From contig CAZXBB010000394.1 in NCBI GenBank assembly GCA_964638815.1, forward strand, positions 1-41,990: a stretch of 41,990 nt of DNA, read 5' to 3'. Below are positions 1-6,970 of the stretch, piece after piece. A program made the translations under genes and the position numbers. Within the stretch, counting starts at the first letter, position 1. Every line of letters begins with the position of its first letter. This stretch comes from CAZXBB01 sp964638815 (GTDB lineage: Bacteria; Planctomycetota; Phycisphaerae; Phycisphaerales; SM1A02). The notes beneath the pieces were generated by a model. That model saw only the letters and a program-made list of their open reading frames with translations, searched no databases and was not told the origin of the DNA.

Positions 1-855
1 TCATGGGGTTCCCCGCCGCGACAGCGCCTGCGCCGCCTCCTCGAGCAGCGTCAGGCGGCCGCCGTACGTCTTGCGGAGGTTCTCCGGCGTGAACACCTCC
101 TCCGTCGGCCCGACGGCGACGATGCGCATGTTCAGGAGCAGGACGTGGTCGAAGTATCGCCGGGCGGTCTGGAGATCGTGGTGCACCACGAGCACGGTCT
201 TGCCCGACGTGCGCAGGTCGCGCAGCAGCGCCACGATCGCCTGCTCCGTGGCGGCGTCCACGCCGGCGAACGGCTCGTCCATGAAGTAGATCCGGGCGTC
301 CTGGGCGAGGGCGCGCGCGAGGAACACGCGCTGCTGCTGGCCGCCGGAGAGCATGCTGATCTGGCGTCGCGCGTAGTCCGCCATGCCGACGCGGTCGAGC
401 GCTTCGAGCGCGGCGCTTCGGTGGGCGCGCGTGACCGGCCGGAGCCAGCCGAGCTTGCCGTAGCGGCCCATCGTCACGACGTCGAGCGCGTTGACGGGGA
501 ACTGCCAGTCCACGCTCTCCCGCTGGGGCACGTATCCCACGAGGTGACGTTGCTTCGCGTACGGCTTGCCGTAGAAGAGGACGCGGCCCGACGCTTTCGG
601 CACCAGGTCGAGGGCGGCCTTGAGGAGCGTGCTCTTGCCGGCGCCGTTCGGGCCGATGATGCCGGTCAGCTTGCCCTCCGGGGCGTCGAAGTCGACGTCC
701 CAGAGGACGGGCTTCCGGTGGTACGCGACGGTCATGTCGTGGATCGACAGCGGCGCGTCGGGCGGATGCTCCGCCCCGGTCGCGATCGGATGCGGCATCG
801 CTTCGGCCGCGGTCGTCGCGGGGGCCGGGTCGGTCTGGTCGGCGCGCAACGGCAT
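1..855 (-). CDS. mntB: ABC transporter ATP-binding protein, manganese/zinc type
   Basis: This 284-residue cytoplasmic ATPase would power uptake of a divalent metal, most likely Mn2+. All ABC motifs are visible: Walker A GPNGAGKST at 68-76, the Q-loop near Q111, signature LSGGQQQR at 169-176, Walker B with DEP ending near 195, and the switch histidine in VVHHDL at 223-228. About 35 residues precede the ABC fold and look dispensable. The gene overlaps mntA by one base (TGATG). The membrane permease is not in the window and should lie beyond position 1. Manganese specificity is inferred from the MntR at the head of the operon; a zinc or iron role is not excluded by this subunit alone. Confidence 0.93.
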   Translation of the reverse strand: MPLRADQTDPAPATTAAEAMPHPIATGAEHPPDAPLSIHDMTVAYHRKPVLWDVDFDAPEGKLTGIIGPNGAGKSTLLKAALDLVPKASGRVLFYGKPYAKQRHLVGYVPQRESVDWQFPVNALDVVTMGRYGKLGWLRPVTRAHRSAALEALDRVGMADYARRQISMLSGGQQQRVFLARALAQDARIYFMDEPFAGVDAATEQAIVALLRDLRTSGKTVLVVHHDLQTARRYFDHVLLLNMRIVAVGPTEEVFTPENLRKTYGGRLTLLEEAAQALSRRGTP

Positions 856-1859
856 CAGTGATCCCTGCCTTTCGCGAGCCTGCCCTGCATCCCGCGCTCC
901 GGGGCCGTCCCACCGAGGGCGCGCGTGATGAGCGTCGCGTTGTGATCCAGCATGCCGACGTAAGTGCCTTCGTAGGTGCCGGGTGCGCCCATCGCGTCAG
1001 AGAACAGCGTGCCGCCGATGACGAGATCGGCGCCGCGCGAAGCGGCTCCCTCGATGAGCGCCCGCACGTTCCGGTCCGCGACGCTCGTCTCCACGAAGAC
1101 GGCCCTGATGCCGCGATCGACGATCATGTCCACGAGGCGGTTGATGTCGTCGAGGCCGGCTTCCGATTCGGTCGAGACGCCCTGGATCCCGAGCACCTCG
1201 ATGTCGTACGCGCGGCCGAAGTAGTTGAATGCGTCGTGCGCCGTGATGAGCACGCGGCTCGCTTCCGGGATCGACGTGATGCCCCTTCGGATGTACGCGT
1301 CGAGCCGCTCCAGCTCCTCGAGGTACCTCGACGCATTCTCGCGGTAGGACGAGGCGTGGTCGGGGTCTACCTCGCTGAGCGACCGGGCGACGGCCTCGAC
1401 GGCCTTCATCCACCCGGCGACGTCCATCCACACGTGCGGATCGTGATGACCGGCGAACCCCTCGGGCTCGAGGAGGTACTGCTCGTCGATGAGCTCCGTT
1501 ACCGCGTACACGGACTTGCCGCCACGGGCGACCCTGACGAGCGCGTCGGCCATCTTCCCCTCGAGCATGAGGCCCGAGTAGAAGATGATGTCGGCGGCGT
1601 TCAGCTTCGCCACGTCGTTGCGCGTCGTCTTGTAGAGGTGGGGGTCCACGCCCTCGCCGATGATGTTGGTGACGACGCCGCGCTCGCCGGCGACGTGGCT
1701 CACGATGTCGGCGACCATGCCCACCGTGCAGACGATCGTGAAGCGGTCGGGGGTGTCCGTCGCCGGCTCGGCCTGCTGCGCGCAAGACGCGAGCAGCAGC
1801 CCCGCGCAGGCGGCCAGCATCGGCAGGGCGGGAAACCCACGGGGGGACGGCGTGATCAT
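855..1859 (-). CDS. mntA: metal-binding lipoprotein of Mn/Zn ABC transporter (TroA/ZnuA family)
   Basis: This 334-residue solute-binding protein would capture the metal outside the inner membrane and hand it to the permease. The N-terminal signal ends in a lipobox LASC with C26 as lipidated residue. Candidate metal ligands are H74 (DPHLYK), H142 (DPHVWMD), H208 (TAHDAF) and D288 (LFSDAM), the TroA arrangement of three His and one Asp. It lacks the long His-rich loop of many ZnuA proteins and has only a short HHDPH stretch. I chose the ATG at 1859 because it gives a proper signal peptide and overlaps the mntR stop as ATGA; the longer open frame upstream is only the shadow of mntR. The third ligand being His rather than Glu leaves Mn versus Zn open. 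Confidence 0.93.
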   Translation of the reverse strand: MITPSPRGFPALPMLAACAGLLLASCAQQAEPATDTPDRFTIVCTVGMVADIVSHVAGERGVVTNIIGEGVDPHLYKTTRNDVAKLNAADIIFYSGLMLEGKMADALVRVARGGKSVYAVTELIDEQYLLEPEGFAGHHDPHVWMDVAGWMKAVEAVARSLSEVDPDHASSYRENASRYLEELERLDAYIRRGITSIPEASRVLITAHDAFNYFGRAYDIEVLGIQGVSTESEAGLDDINRLVDMIVDRGIRAVFVETSVADRNVRALIEGAASRGADLVIGGTLFSDAMGAPGTYEGTYVGMLDHNATLITRALGGTAPERGMQGRLAKGRDH

Positions 1860-2293
1860 GAGCGGGACCCTCGGGCCGGGCGGCCGGTCTTTTTGACGAA
1901 GCGGCGCATGCACACCAGCGTGCGCTCGCCGACGTGGTGCTCGATTCCCTCCGCGTCGCGCCGCGCGTCGTCCTCGGGCACGCCGAGCGCCCGCAGGAAG
2001 GCGAGCACGGTCTCGTGGCGCCGGCGGCACCGCGCGGCGAGACGCTCGCCCCTGGCGGTGAGCTCGATCGGGCGGTACGGCTCGGTCCGGACAAGATCCT
2101 CGTCCTGGAGGCGGGCGATGATCCGGGTGACGGTCACGTGTGAGACGCCCATGTGCCGGGCGAGGTGCTTGACCCGGCACACGCCGTCGCGGCGCACGAT
2201 GTCCGACACGGCCTCGACGTAGTCTTCCGCAGTCTCGGTCGCATGGTCCCGGCGGACCTTGGCGAACGGGATGCTCGCGTTCACGGAGGGCAT
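1856..2293 (-). CDS. mntR: DtxR-family manganese-responsive regulator MntR
   Basis: This 145-residue repressor has a winged-helix N-terminal part (about 20-85) followed by a helical dimerisation and metal-binding part. All six ligands known from Bacillus MntR appear at matching places: D24 and E27 in EDYVE, H93 in RRHET, and E115, E118 and H119 in DAEGIEHH. The aspartate at the first position is the residue that separates Mn-type MntR from iron-type DtxR. It is the first gene of the operon and overlaps mntA by four bases. The start at 2293 lies six bases after a TACATT -10 box with no Shine-Dalgarno, so the mRNA is probably leaderless. An inverted repeat over its own promoter suggests autorepression. 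Confidence 0.93.
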   Translation of the reverse strand: MPSVNASIPFAKVRRDHATETAEDYVEAVSDIVRRDGVCRVKHLARHMGVSHVTVTRIIARLQDEDLVRTEPYRPIELTARGERLAARCRRRHETVLAFLRALGVPEDDARRDAEGIEHHVGERTLVCMRRFVKKTGRPARGSRS

Positions 2294-2299
2294 CGAAGA

Positions 2300-2327
2300 A
2301 ATGTAGCATGTGCTACAAATAAGTCAA
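2300..2327 (-). promoter_or_regulatory. mntR operon promoter, predicted leaderless
   Basis: On the minus strand TTGACT (2327-2322) is a good -35 and TACATT (2305-2300) a -10, with a 16-base spacer. Only six bases separate the -10 from the ATG at 2293, so transcription should start at or next to the start codon. This is the only clear -35/-10 pair I found in the window. Confidence 0.7.
2302..2317. promoter_or_regulatory. putative MntR operator
   Basis: A perfect inverted repeat, TGTAGCA-TG-TGCTACA (7-base arms, 2-base centre), overlaps the -10 box and the spacer of the mntR promoter. A bound dimer would block RNA polymerase. The assignment to MntR is inferred from position; the sequence differs from the textbook Bacillus and E. 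coli MntR boxes. Confidence 0.65.
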
Positions 2328-2370
2328 GAGGGAAACGGCGAAGACGACGCGGGCCCCGCGGTCCCTGCCC

Positions 2371-2488
2371 CGGCGCTGGGTCGCGGCGCTGGGTCGCGGT
2401 GATGGGTCGCGGTGCTGGGTCGCGGTGATGGGTCGGCGGTGATGGGTCGGCGGTGATGGGTCGGCGCTGCGTCGCCGGTGATGGATCG
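2371..2488. repeat. tandem array, about nine 13-14 bp units with TGGGTCG core
   Basis: Units of the type CGGTGATGGGTCG follow one another at 2371, 2384, 2397, 2410, 2423, 2436, 2450, 2464 and 2475, with small changes (GCTG for GATG, one 11-base unit). The array lies between the divergent mntR and gltA promoters. It shares CGACCCATC (reverse strand) with the array at 30364-30479. There are no spacers, so it is a minisatellite and not a CRISPR. Confidence 0.9.
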
Positions 2489-2527
2489 GCAGCCCGCCGT
2501 CGCGTCGCGTCGTCGCTCCCCTCCCGC

Positions 2528-2533
2528 TACCAT
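2528..2533 (+). promoter_or_regulatory. -10 box of gltA, predicted leaderless
   Basis: TACCAT ends six bases before the ATG at 2540 and there is no Shine-Dalgarno. The 11-base string CTACCATTCAC (2527-2537) recurs exactly at 37067-37077. No convincing -35 is seen. Confidence 0.55.
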
Positions 2534-2539
2534 TCACCT

Positions 2540-3682
2540 ATGACCACCGCCGCTCAGAGAGACACCCGGGGGCTCGCCGGCCAGACCATCGGCGACACGG
2601 AAATCTGCTCGGTCAACCAGACGTCCCTGATCTATCGCGGCTACGAGATCGCCGACCTCGCGGAGCATGCGACCTTCGAGGAGGTGGCCCACGTCCTCCT
2701 CGTGGGTCACAAGCCCGACGCCGCGGAGCTGGACGCGTTCAGACGCGAGCTGGTCGGGATGCGGCCGATTCCCGACGGGCTCAAGACGCTCCTGCGCGAC
2801 ATCGCCCGCGCGGAGCTGGACTCGCACCCGATGTCGGTCCTGCGCACCGGCGTGAGCTACCTCTCTCACTTCGATCCCGAAGTGGAGGACAACAGCCCCG
2901 CGGCCGAGCTCCGGAAGGCGAAGCGGCTGCTCGCACGGATCCCGTCGATCATCGGGTACGGCCAGATGGTGCGCGACGGCAGGACGCCGGTCGAACCCGA
3001 CCCGTCCCTCGACCACGCCGCGAATCTCCTGTGGTGCATGACGGGTGACAGGCCAAGCGACATCGTGGCCCGCGTCATGGACGTGTCGCTCGTCCTCTAC
3101 GCCGAGCACGACTTCAACGCATCGACGTTCGCAGCCCGCGTCATCGCCTCCACCGAAACCGACATGCACTCGGCGGTGTGCGGCGCGATCGGCGCGCTGA
3201 AGGGCCCGTTGCACGGCGGCGCGAACGAGATGGCGATGGAGATGCTGAAGGAGATCGACACGCACGTTTCGAGCGGCGGCACGGTCCGGGACTTCATGGA
3301 CCGGGCGTTCGCCGAGAAGCGCAAGCTGATGGGCTTCGGGCACCGCGTGTACAAGAACGGCGACCACCGGGCCGGTATCCTGCGGGGGTGGGGGCTCAAG
3401 GTGGCGGCCGAACGCGGCGCCGACGCGAAGAAGTGGTTCGACATCGGCGACGAGGTCCAGCGGATCATGCTGGAGCAGAAGAGCATCCACCCGAACGTCG
3501 ACTTCCCGTGCGGCATGACGTACTTCGTGATGGGGATCCCGGTTCCGCAGTACACGCCGATCTTCGTCGCAAGCCGCGTCTCCGGCTGGTGCGCGCACAT
3601 CATCGAGCAGCACCGGAACAACCGGATCATCCGGCCTTTGGCGAACTACACGGGCCCGGCCCTGAAGAGCTGGACTGACTGA
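2540..3682 (+). CDS. gltA: citrate synthase (or 2-methylcitrate synthase)
   Basis: The 380-residue enzyme condenses acetyl-CoA with oxaloacetate to form citrate, the entry step of the TCA cycle in the cytoplasm. The catalytic triad is visible as H225 (GPLHGGANE), H268 (GFGHRVYK) and D321 (NVDFPCG), with H190 in AEHDFNAS. Length fits the short, dimeric class shared by citrate and 2-methylcitrate synthases, which cannot be told apart by eye; no prpB or prpD lies nearby, so citrate synthase is preferred. The ATG at 2540 is chosen because a -10 box sits six bases upstream and the family N-terminus begins here; the open frame further upstream runs through the tandem array. Confidence 0.93.
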   Translation: MTTAAQRDTRGLAGQTIGDTEICSVNQTSLIYRGYEIADLAEHATFEEVAHVLLVGHKPDAAELDAFRRELVGMRPIPDGLKTLLRDIARAELDSHPMSVLRTGVSYLSHFDPEVEDNSPAAELRKAKRLLARIPSIIGYGQMVRDGRTPVEPDPSLDHAANLLWCMTGDRPSDIVARVMDVSLVLYAEHDFNASTFAARVIASTETDMHSAVCGAIGALKGPLHGGANEMAMEMLKEIDTHVSSGGTVRDFMDRAFAEKRKLMGFGHRVYKNGDHRAGILRGWGLKVAAERGADAKKWFDIGDEVQRIMLEQKSIHPNVDFPCGMTYFVMGIPVPQYTPIFVASRVSGWCAHIIEQHRNNRIIRPLANYTGPALKSWTD

Positions 3683-3731
3683 GACGCCGGCGGCGGAGGG
3701 CGCGTCGCCTCCTCCACAGGGAGCACCCTCC

Positions 3732-4469
3732 ATGCGCATCGCCCTCGCCGCCCTCGTCCTCCTCGCCGGATGCGCCACCGCCAACCCCCCGGCCCCCGGC
3801 TTCGACGACGCCGGGAGTGATCCCGCCGCCGTCGCGCTCGCCGACGACGTGATGGAGCGCATGGGCGGACGCGAAGCGTGGGACGCGACGCGACACATCG
3901 AGTTCGACTTCTTCGGCAGCCGCCGGTACACGTGGGATCGTTACACGGGAGACGTGCGGATCGCGGGCGAGGGCCGCGAGTCCGGCACGCCGTACGTGAT
4001 CCTCATGAACGTGAACACGGGGGAAGGCCGCGCGACGGAGAGCGGGCGCGAGGTAACGGATCCCGCCCGGCTCGCCGAGATGCTCGAGGGCGGCCGGCGT
4101 GTCTGGATCAACGACACGTACTGGCTCCTCATGCCGTACAAGCTCAAGGACACGGGCGTGACGCTCCGCCATCTCGGGTCGCGCGACATGGAGGACGGTC
4201 GCGCCGCCGACGTGCTCGAGCTCACGTTTCGCGACGTCGGCGTGACGCCGCAGAACAAGTACCACGTCTACGTCGCGCACGACTCGGGCCTGGTCGAGCA
4301 GTGGGACTACTACGCGAATGCCGACGATGCCGAGCCGCGGTTCAGCTCGCCCTGGCACAACTGGCGAAAGTACGGCCGGATCCTCCTGTCGGCCGATCGC
4401 GGCGAGCGATCGCTGAGCGGGATCGCGGTGCGCGAGCGCGTGCCGCCGGAGACATACGACGCTTTCTGA
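3732..4469 (+). CDS. lipoprotein, DUF6503/LolA-fold-like, function unknown
   Basis: This 245-residue protein has a short signal with lipobox LAGC and C14 as likely lipidated residue, so it should be anchored in the envelope. The mature part opens with a helix (VMERMGGREAWD) and continues as alternating beta strands. The C-terminal stretch HNWRKYGRILLSADRGER resembles the end of DUF6503-type proteins with a LolA-like barrel. That family placement is from memory of the pattern and is tentative. It starts 49 bases after gltA with a good Shine-Dalgarno (AGGGAG at 3718-3723, 8 bases from ATG), consistent with a second gene of the gltA transcript. No catalytic motif is evident. Confidence 0.8.
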   Translation: MRIALAALVLLAGCATANPPAPGFDDAGSDPAAVALADDVMERMGGREAWDATRHIEFDFFGSRRYTWDRYTGDVRIAGEGRESGTPYVILMNVNTGEGRATESGREVTDPARLAEMLEGGRRVWINDTYWLLMPYKLKDTGVTLRHLGSRDMEDGRAADVLELTFRDVGVTPQNKYHVYVAHDSGLVEQWDYYANADDAEPRFSSPWHNWRKYGRILLSADRGERSLSGIAVRERVPPETYDAF

Positions 4470-4471
4470 CG

Positions 4472-4534
4472 GGCGGCGTCCGCCTGACCGCCCACGCGTG
4501 CGGGCCACGCCGTGACGCGCGGCCCTGCGGGCCG
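4472..4534. other. two GC-only hairpins after the lipoprotein gene
   Basis: GGCGG-CGT-CCGCC (4472-4484) and CGGCCC-TGC-GGGCCG (4520-4534) can form short perfect hairpins just past the stop codon. Neither is followed by a T-run, so a classical intrinsic terminator is not supported. Confidence 0.35.
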
Positions 4535-4624
4535 AGTGACGCCCCGCACCCGCGGGCGCCGTGCCCGCTTCGAAGATCGCGGCCTGCTCCGGCCGTGCGA
4601 CTGACGCCGTTGCCGGATTGGCAT

Positions 4625-4630
4625 TACGCT
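4625..4630 (+). promoter_or_regulatory. -10 box of hbd, predicted leaderless
   Basis: TACGCT ends six bases before the ATG at 4637, with no Shine-Dalgarno. CTGACG at 4601-4606, an 18-base spacer away, could be a weak -35. Confidence 0.5.
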
Positions 4631-4636
4631 ACGCGA

Positions 4637-5491
4637 ATGAGCGAAGTCAACAGCATCGCCGTCATCGGCGCCGGAACGATGGGCTGCGGGATCGCGCTGA
4701 CCGCGGCCATGAGCGGGATCCGCGCGTACCAGGTCGACGTGGCCCCGGATCAGCTCGATCGCGCGAAGAAGTACCACGCGAAGACGCTCGCGCGGAACGT
4801 CGAGAAGGGGCGCATGACGCAGGCCGACGCCGACGCCGCGGCGGCCCGCATGAGCTACCACGCCGACATCGACGAGACGCGTGAAGCCGCGTGGGCCGTC
4901 GAGGCCGCGACCGAGAACGCCGACCTGAAGAAGAAGATCTTCCGGCAGATGCGGGATGTCTTCGGCGACGACATCGTGCTCGCGACGAACACGTCCTCGA
5001 TCTCGATCACCGATCTCGCGTCCGGCCTCGGCGACGACGCGTCGCGCGTGATCGGCATGCACTTCTTCAACCCGGTGCCGGTGATGAGTCTCGTCGAGGT
5101 CATCAACGGTCTCGCCACCAGCGCCGAGACCACCGAGCGAACGATCGCGCTGGCGAAGCAAATGGGCAAGACGCCGGTGCCGGCGAACGACCGCGCGGGG
5201 TTCGTCTCCAATCGCGTGCTGATGCCGATGATCAACGAGGCGTTCCACGCCTGGAACGACGGCGTCGCGGAGCCCGAGCACATCGACGAGATCATGAAGC
5301 TCGGCTGCAATTTCCCGATGGGGCCGCTGCGCCTCGCCGATTTCATCGGGCTCGACGTCTGCCACGACATCATGATGGTGCTCTACAACGAGCTGGGACA
5401 GGACAAGTACTTCCCGTCGCCCCGGCTGCGTCAGCTCGTCGTCGCGGGGCGGCTCGGGAACAAGACGGGGCGGGGCGTCTATGCTTACTAG
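4637..5491 (+). CDS. hbd: 3-hydroxybutyryl-CoA dehydrogenase
   Basis: The 284-residue enzyme interconverts acetoacetyl-CoA and 3-hydroxybutyryl-CoA with NAD(P)H, in beta-oxidation or butyrate/polyhydroxybutyrate metabolism. The N-terminal Rossmann motif is GAGTMG at 11-16. Catalytic-site residues known from the family are visible: TNTSS at 118-122, H142 in HFFNP, E154 and N192 in SNR. The C-terminal dimerisation domain holds NFPMGPLRLADFIGLD and the typical ending KTGRGVY. Length is normal for the stand-alone (not FadB-fused) form. The start follows a -10 box directly. Acyl-chain preference cannot be read from the sequence. Confidence 0.94.
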   Translation: MSEVNSIAVIGAGTMGCGIALTAAMSGIRAYQVDVAPDQLDRAKKYHAKTLARNVEKGRMTQADADAAAARMSYHADIDETREAAWAVEAATENADLKKKIFRQMRDVFGDDIVLATNTSSISITDLASGLGDDASRVIGMHFFNPVPVMSLVEVINGLATSAETTERTIALAKQMGKTPVPANDRAGFVSNRVLMPMINEAFHAWNDGVAEPEHIDEIMKLGCNFPMGPLRLADFIGLDVCHDIMMVLYNELGQDKYFPSPRLRQLVVAGRLGNKTGRGVYAY

Positions 5492-5584
5492 CCCGGGCAC
5501 TCCGTCGTGCCTCCGCGCACGCTCGCACCGGCCCGTTCGAATCAGGCCGGCCGGGGGCGGACGACGCCCCGCGCTGGAGGCCGG

Positions 5585-5674
5585 TTCCAGGCAGGAAGGT
5601 CCAGGCAAGCACGGTTCAGACAGGAAGGTTCAGACAGGAAGGTCCAGACACGAAGATCCAGGCAGGAAGATCCC
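5585..5674 (+). repeat. tandem array of about six 14 bp units, each with an AGGAAG-type site, abutting a start codon
   Basis: Units such as CAGGAAGGTCCAGA occur at 5592, 5606 (15 bases), 5621, 5635, 5649 and 5663. The last one, CAGGAAGATCCC, ends exactly at the ATG at 5675 and supplies its Shine-Dalgarno (AGGAAG, 5-base spacing). The array is therefore a run of ribosome-binding-like sequences in front of one gene. Confidence 0.88.
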
Positions 5675-6970
5675 ATGAACGCACGATCCCGGCTCGCTCT
5701 CGTCATGCTCGCGGCGGCCGTCGCCACGGCGGGCGCCGCGGCGAACGACAGCTACCAGGGCAAGCGATTTCCCCCGTTCCAGGCGAAGGACGCCCTGACC
5801 GGCCGACCGCTCGACCTCGCGGCGCTGCGCGGCAGGGTCGTGCTGATCGACTTCTGGGCGACGTGGTGCGGCCCGTGCGTGGGCGAGCTGCCGAACGTGC
5901 GGGAGACGTATGCGAAGTACAGGGAGCAGGGCTTCGAGATCGTCAGCGTCTCGCTCGATTCGGACCGGGAGAAGTTCGAGCGTTTCGCCCGCGCCCAGAA
6001 GATGAGCTGGCACCACGTCATGGAGGGCGGCGGCTGGAAGACGCGGCTCGCGAAGAAGTACAACATCAACTCGATCCCCGCGATGTACCTGCTCGATCAC
6101 GAGGGCGTGTGCATCAGCGACCGGGCGCGGGGGCCCGCACTCGAGCGCGCCGTCCGGGACGCGGTGGCGAGGATACCGGAGCGGGCCGGCGCCGCGACTG
6201 ATCCCGGCCCCGAACGCGACGTCGAGGACGAGCCGAACCCGGAAGTGGAGACGCCCGCAGGCGTCGACGTGAGCGACAGCCGTCGCGTGCTCGTCGAGAT
6301 CGCCGGCTCGCGGGAGACGCTCGAGGAGGCCGCCGCGCCGGTGAAGGCGCTCGGACGGCGTCTCGCCAGCGTCGAGGACTCGATCGACTCGATCGATCGC
6401 CAGATGCCCTCGCCGAAGTCCCAATCGTCGCTGCGGCGCCGTTACATCGCGATGTGCGACGAGCTGGCCGCGATCCGCAGCGAGATGTACGTCTGCGGCC
6501 TGCTCAACGACCAGGTTCCGGCGCTGCCGGCGAATCCGTTCGCCGACTACGACGTTGACGAGGATCGCGGCCTCGCCCTGGCGTGGGGCGAGCTCCCGAA
6601 CGCGAGGAAGTCCGTGAAAGAGATGGGCCTCTCCGTCAACGTCGTGAGCCGCCAGGTGAAGTCCGCCATATCCGGGCTCGAACGGCTCGAGCGCCGCCTC
6701 GCACGCGACGCCGCCGGCGTGACCCAGGCCGAGCGCGCGGAGGCGCTCGTCGCCGCGAAGCGTCTCGCGGACCGCTGCCGGGACGCGTGGGAGACGCAGA
6801 TGGCGGTCGTTGACGGCAGGCTCGCGGACGACGCGACGCCGGAGGGCAGGAAGCTGCGGTCGGACTTCGCGGCGCTCAAGGCGACCCTGGCGGACGAGGA
6901 TGCCGACGTGGAGGCGGCGCGCAAGCGGTTCGCGGTGATCTGCGGGAAGCTGCTTGCCCTGGAAGGGTGA
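5675..6970 (+). CDS. TlpA-like thioredoxin-fold protein with long helical C-terminal extension
   Basis: This 431-residue protein has a signal peptide (hydrophobic core about 7-23, cleavage near AAA-ND) and should act in the periplasm. Residues 30-165 form a TlpA/ResA-type thioredoxin domain with active site WCGPC (C65, C68) and the cis-proline in SIPAMY (P135), so it should carry out thiol-disulfide exchange. An acidic, proline-rich linker at about 170-210 leads to about 220 residues of charged helical sequence rich in R/E/A that I do not recognise; coiled coil is likely. Most TlpA proteins stop near residue 170. Location upstream of the cytochrome c assembly genes would fit reduction of apocytochrome haem-binding cysteines, but that is inference. 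Its 3' end overlaps ada on the other strand by 95 bases. Confidence 0.88.
   Translation: MNARSRLALVMLAAAVATAGAAANDSYQGKRFPPFQAKDALTGRPLDLAALRGRVVLIDFWATWCGPCVGELPNVRETYAKYREQGFEIVSVSLDSDREKFERFARAQKMSWHHVMEGGGWKTRLAKKYNINSIPAMYLLDHEGVCISDRARGPALERAVRDAVARIPERAGAATDPGPERDVEDEPNPEVETPAGVDVSDSRRVLVEIAGSRETLEEAAAPVKALGRRLASVEDSIDSIDRQMPSPKSQSSLRRRYIAMCDELAAIRSEMYVCGLLNDQVPALPANPFADYDVDEDRGLALAWGELPNARKSVKEMGLSVNVVSRQVKSAISGLERLERRLARDAAGVTQAERAEALVAAKRLADRCRDAWETQMAVVDGRLADDATPEGRKLRSDFAALKATLADEDADVEAARKRFAVICGKLLALEG

Noticed and set aside
855..2309. 484-residue version of the metal-binding protein starting at 2309
   Set aside because: Its first 150 residues are an out-of-frame reading of mntR; the lipoprotein signal starts at 1859.
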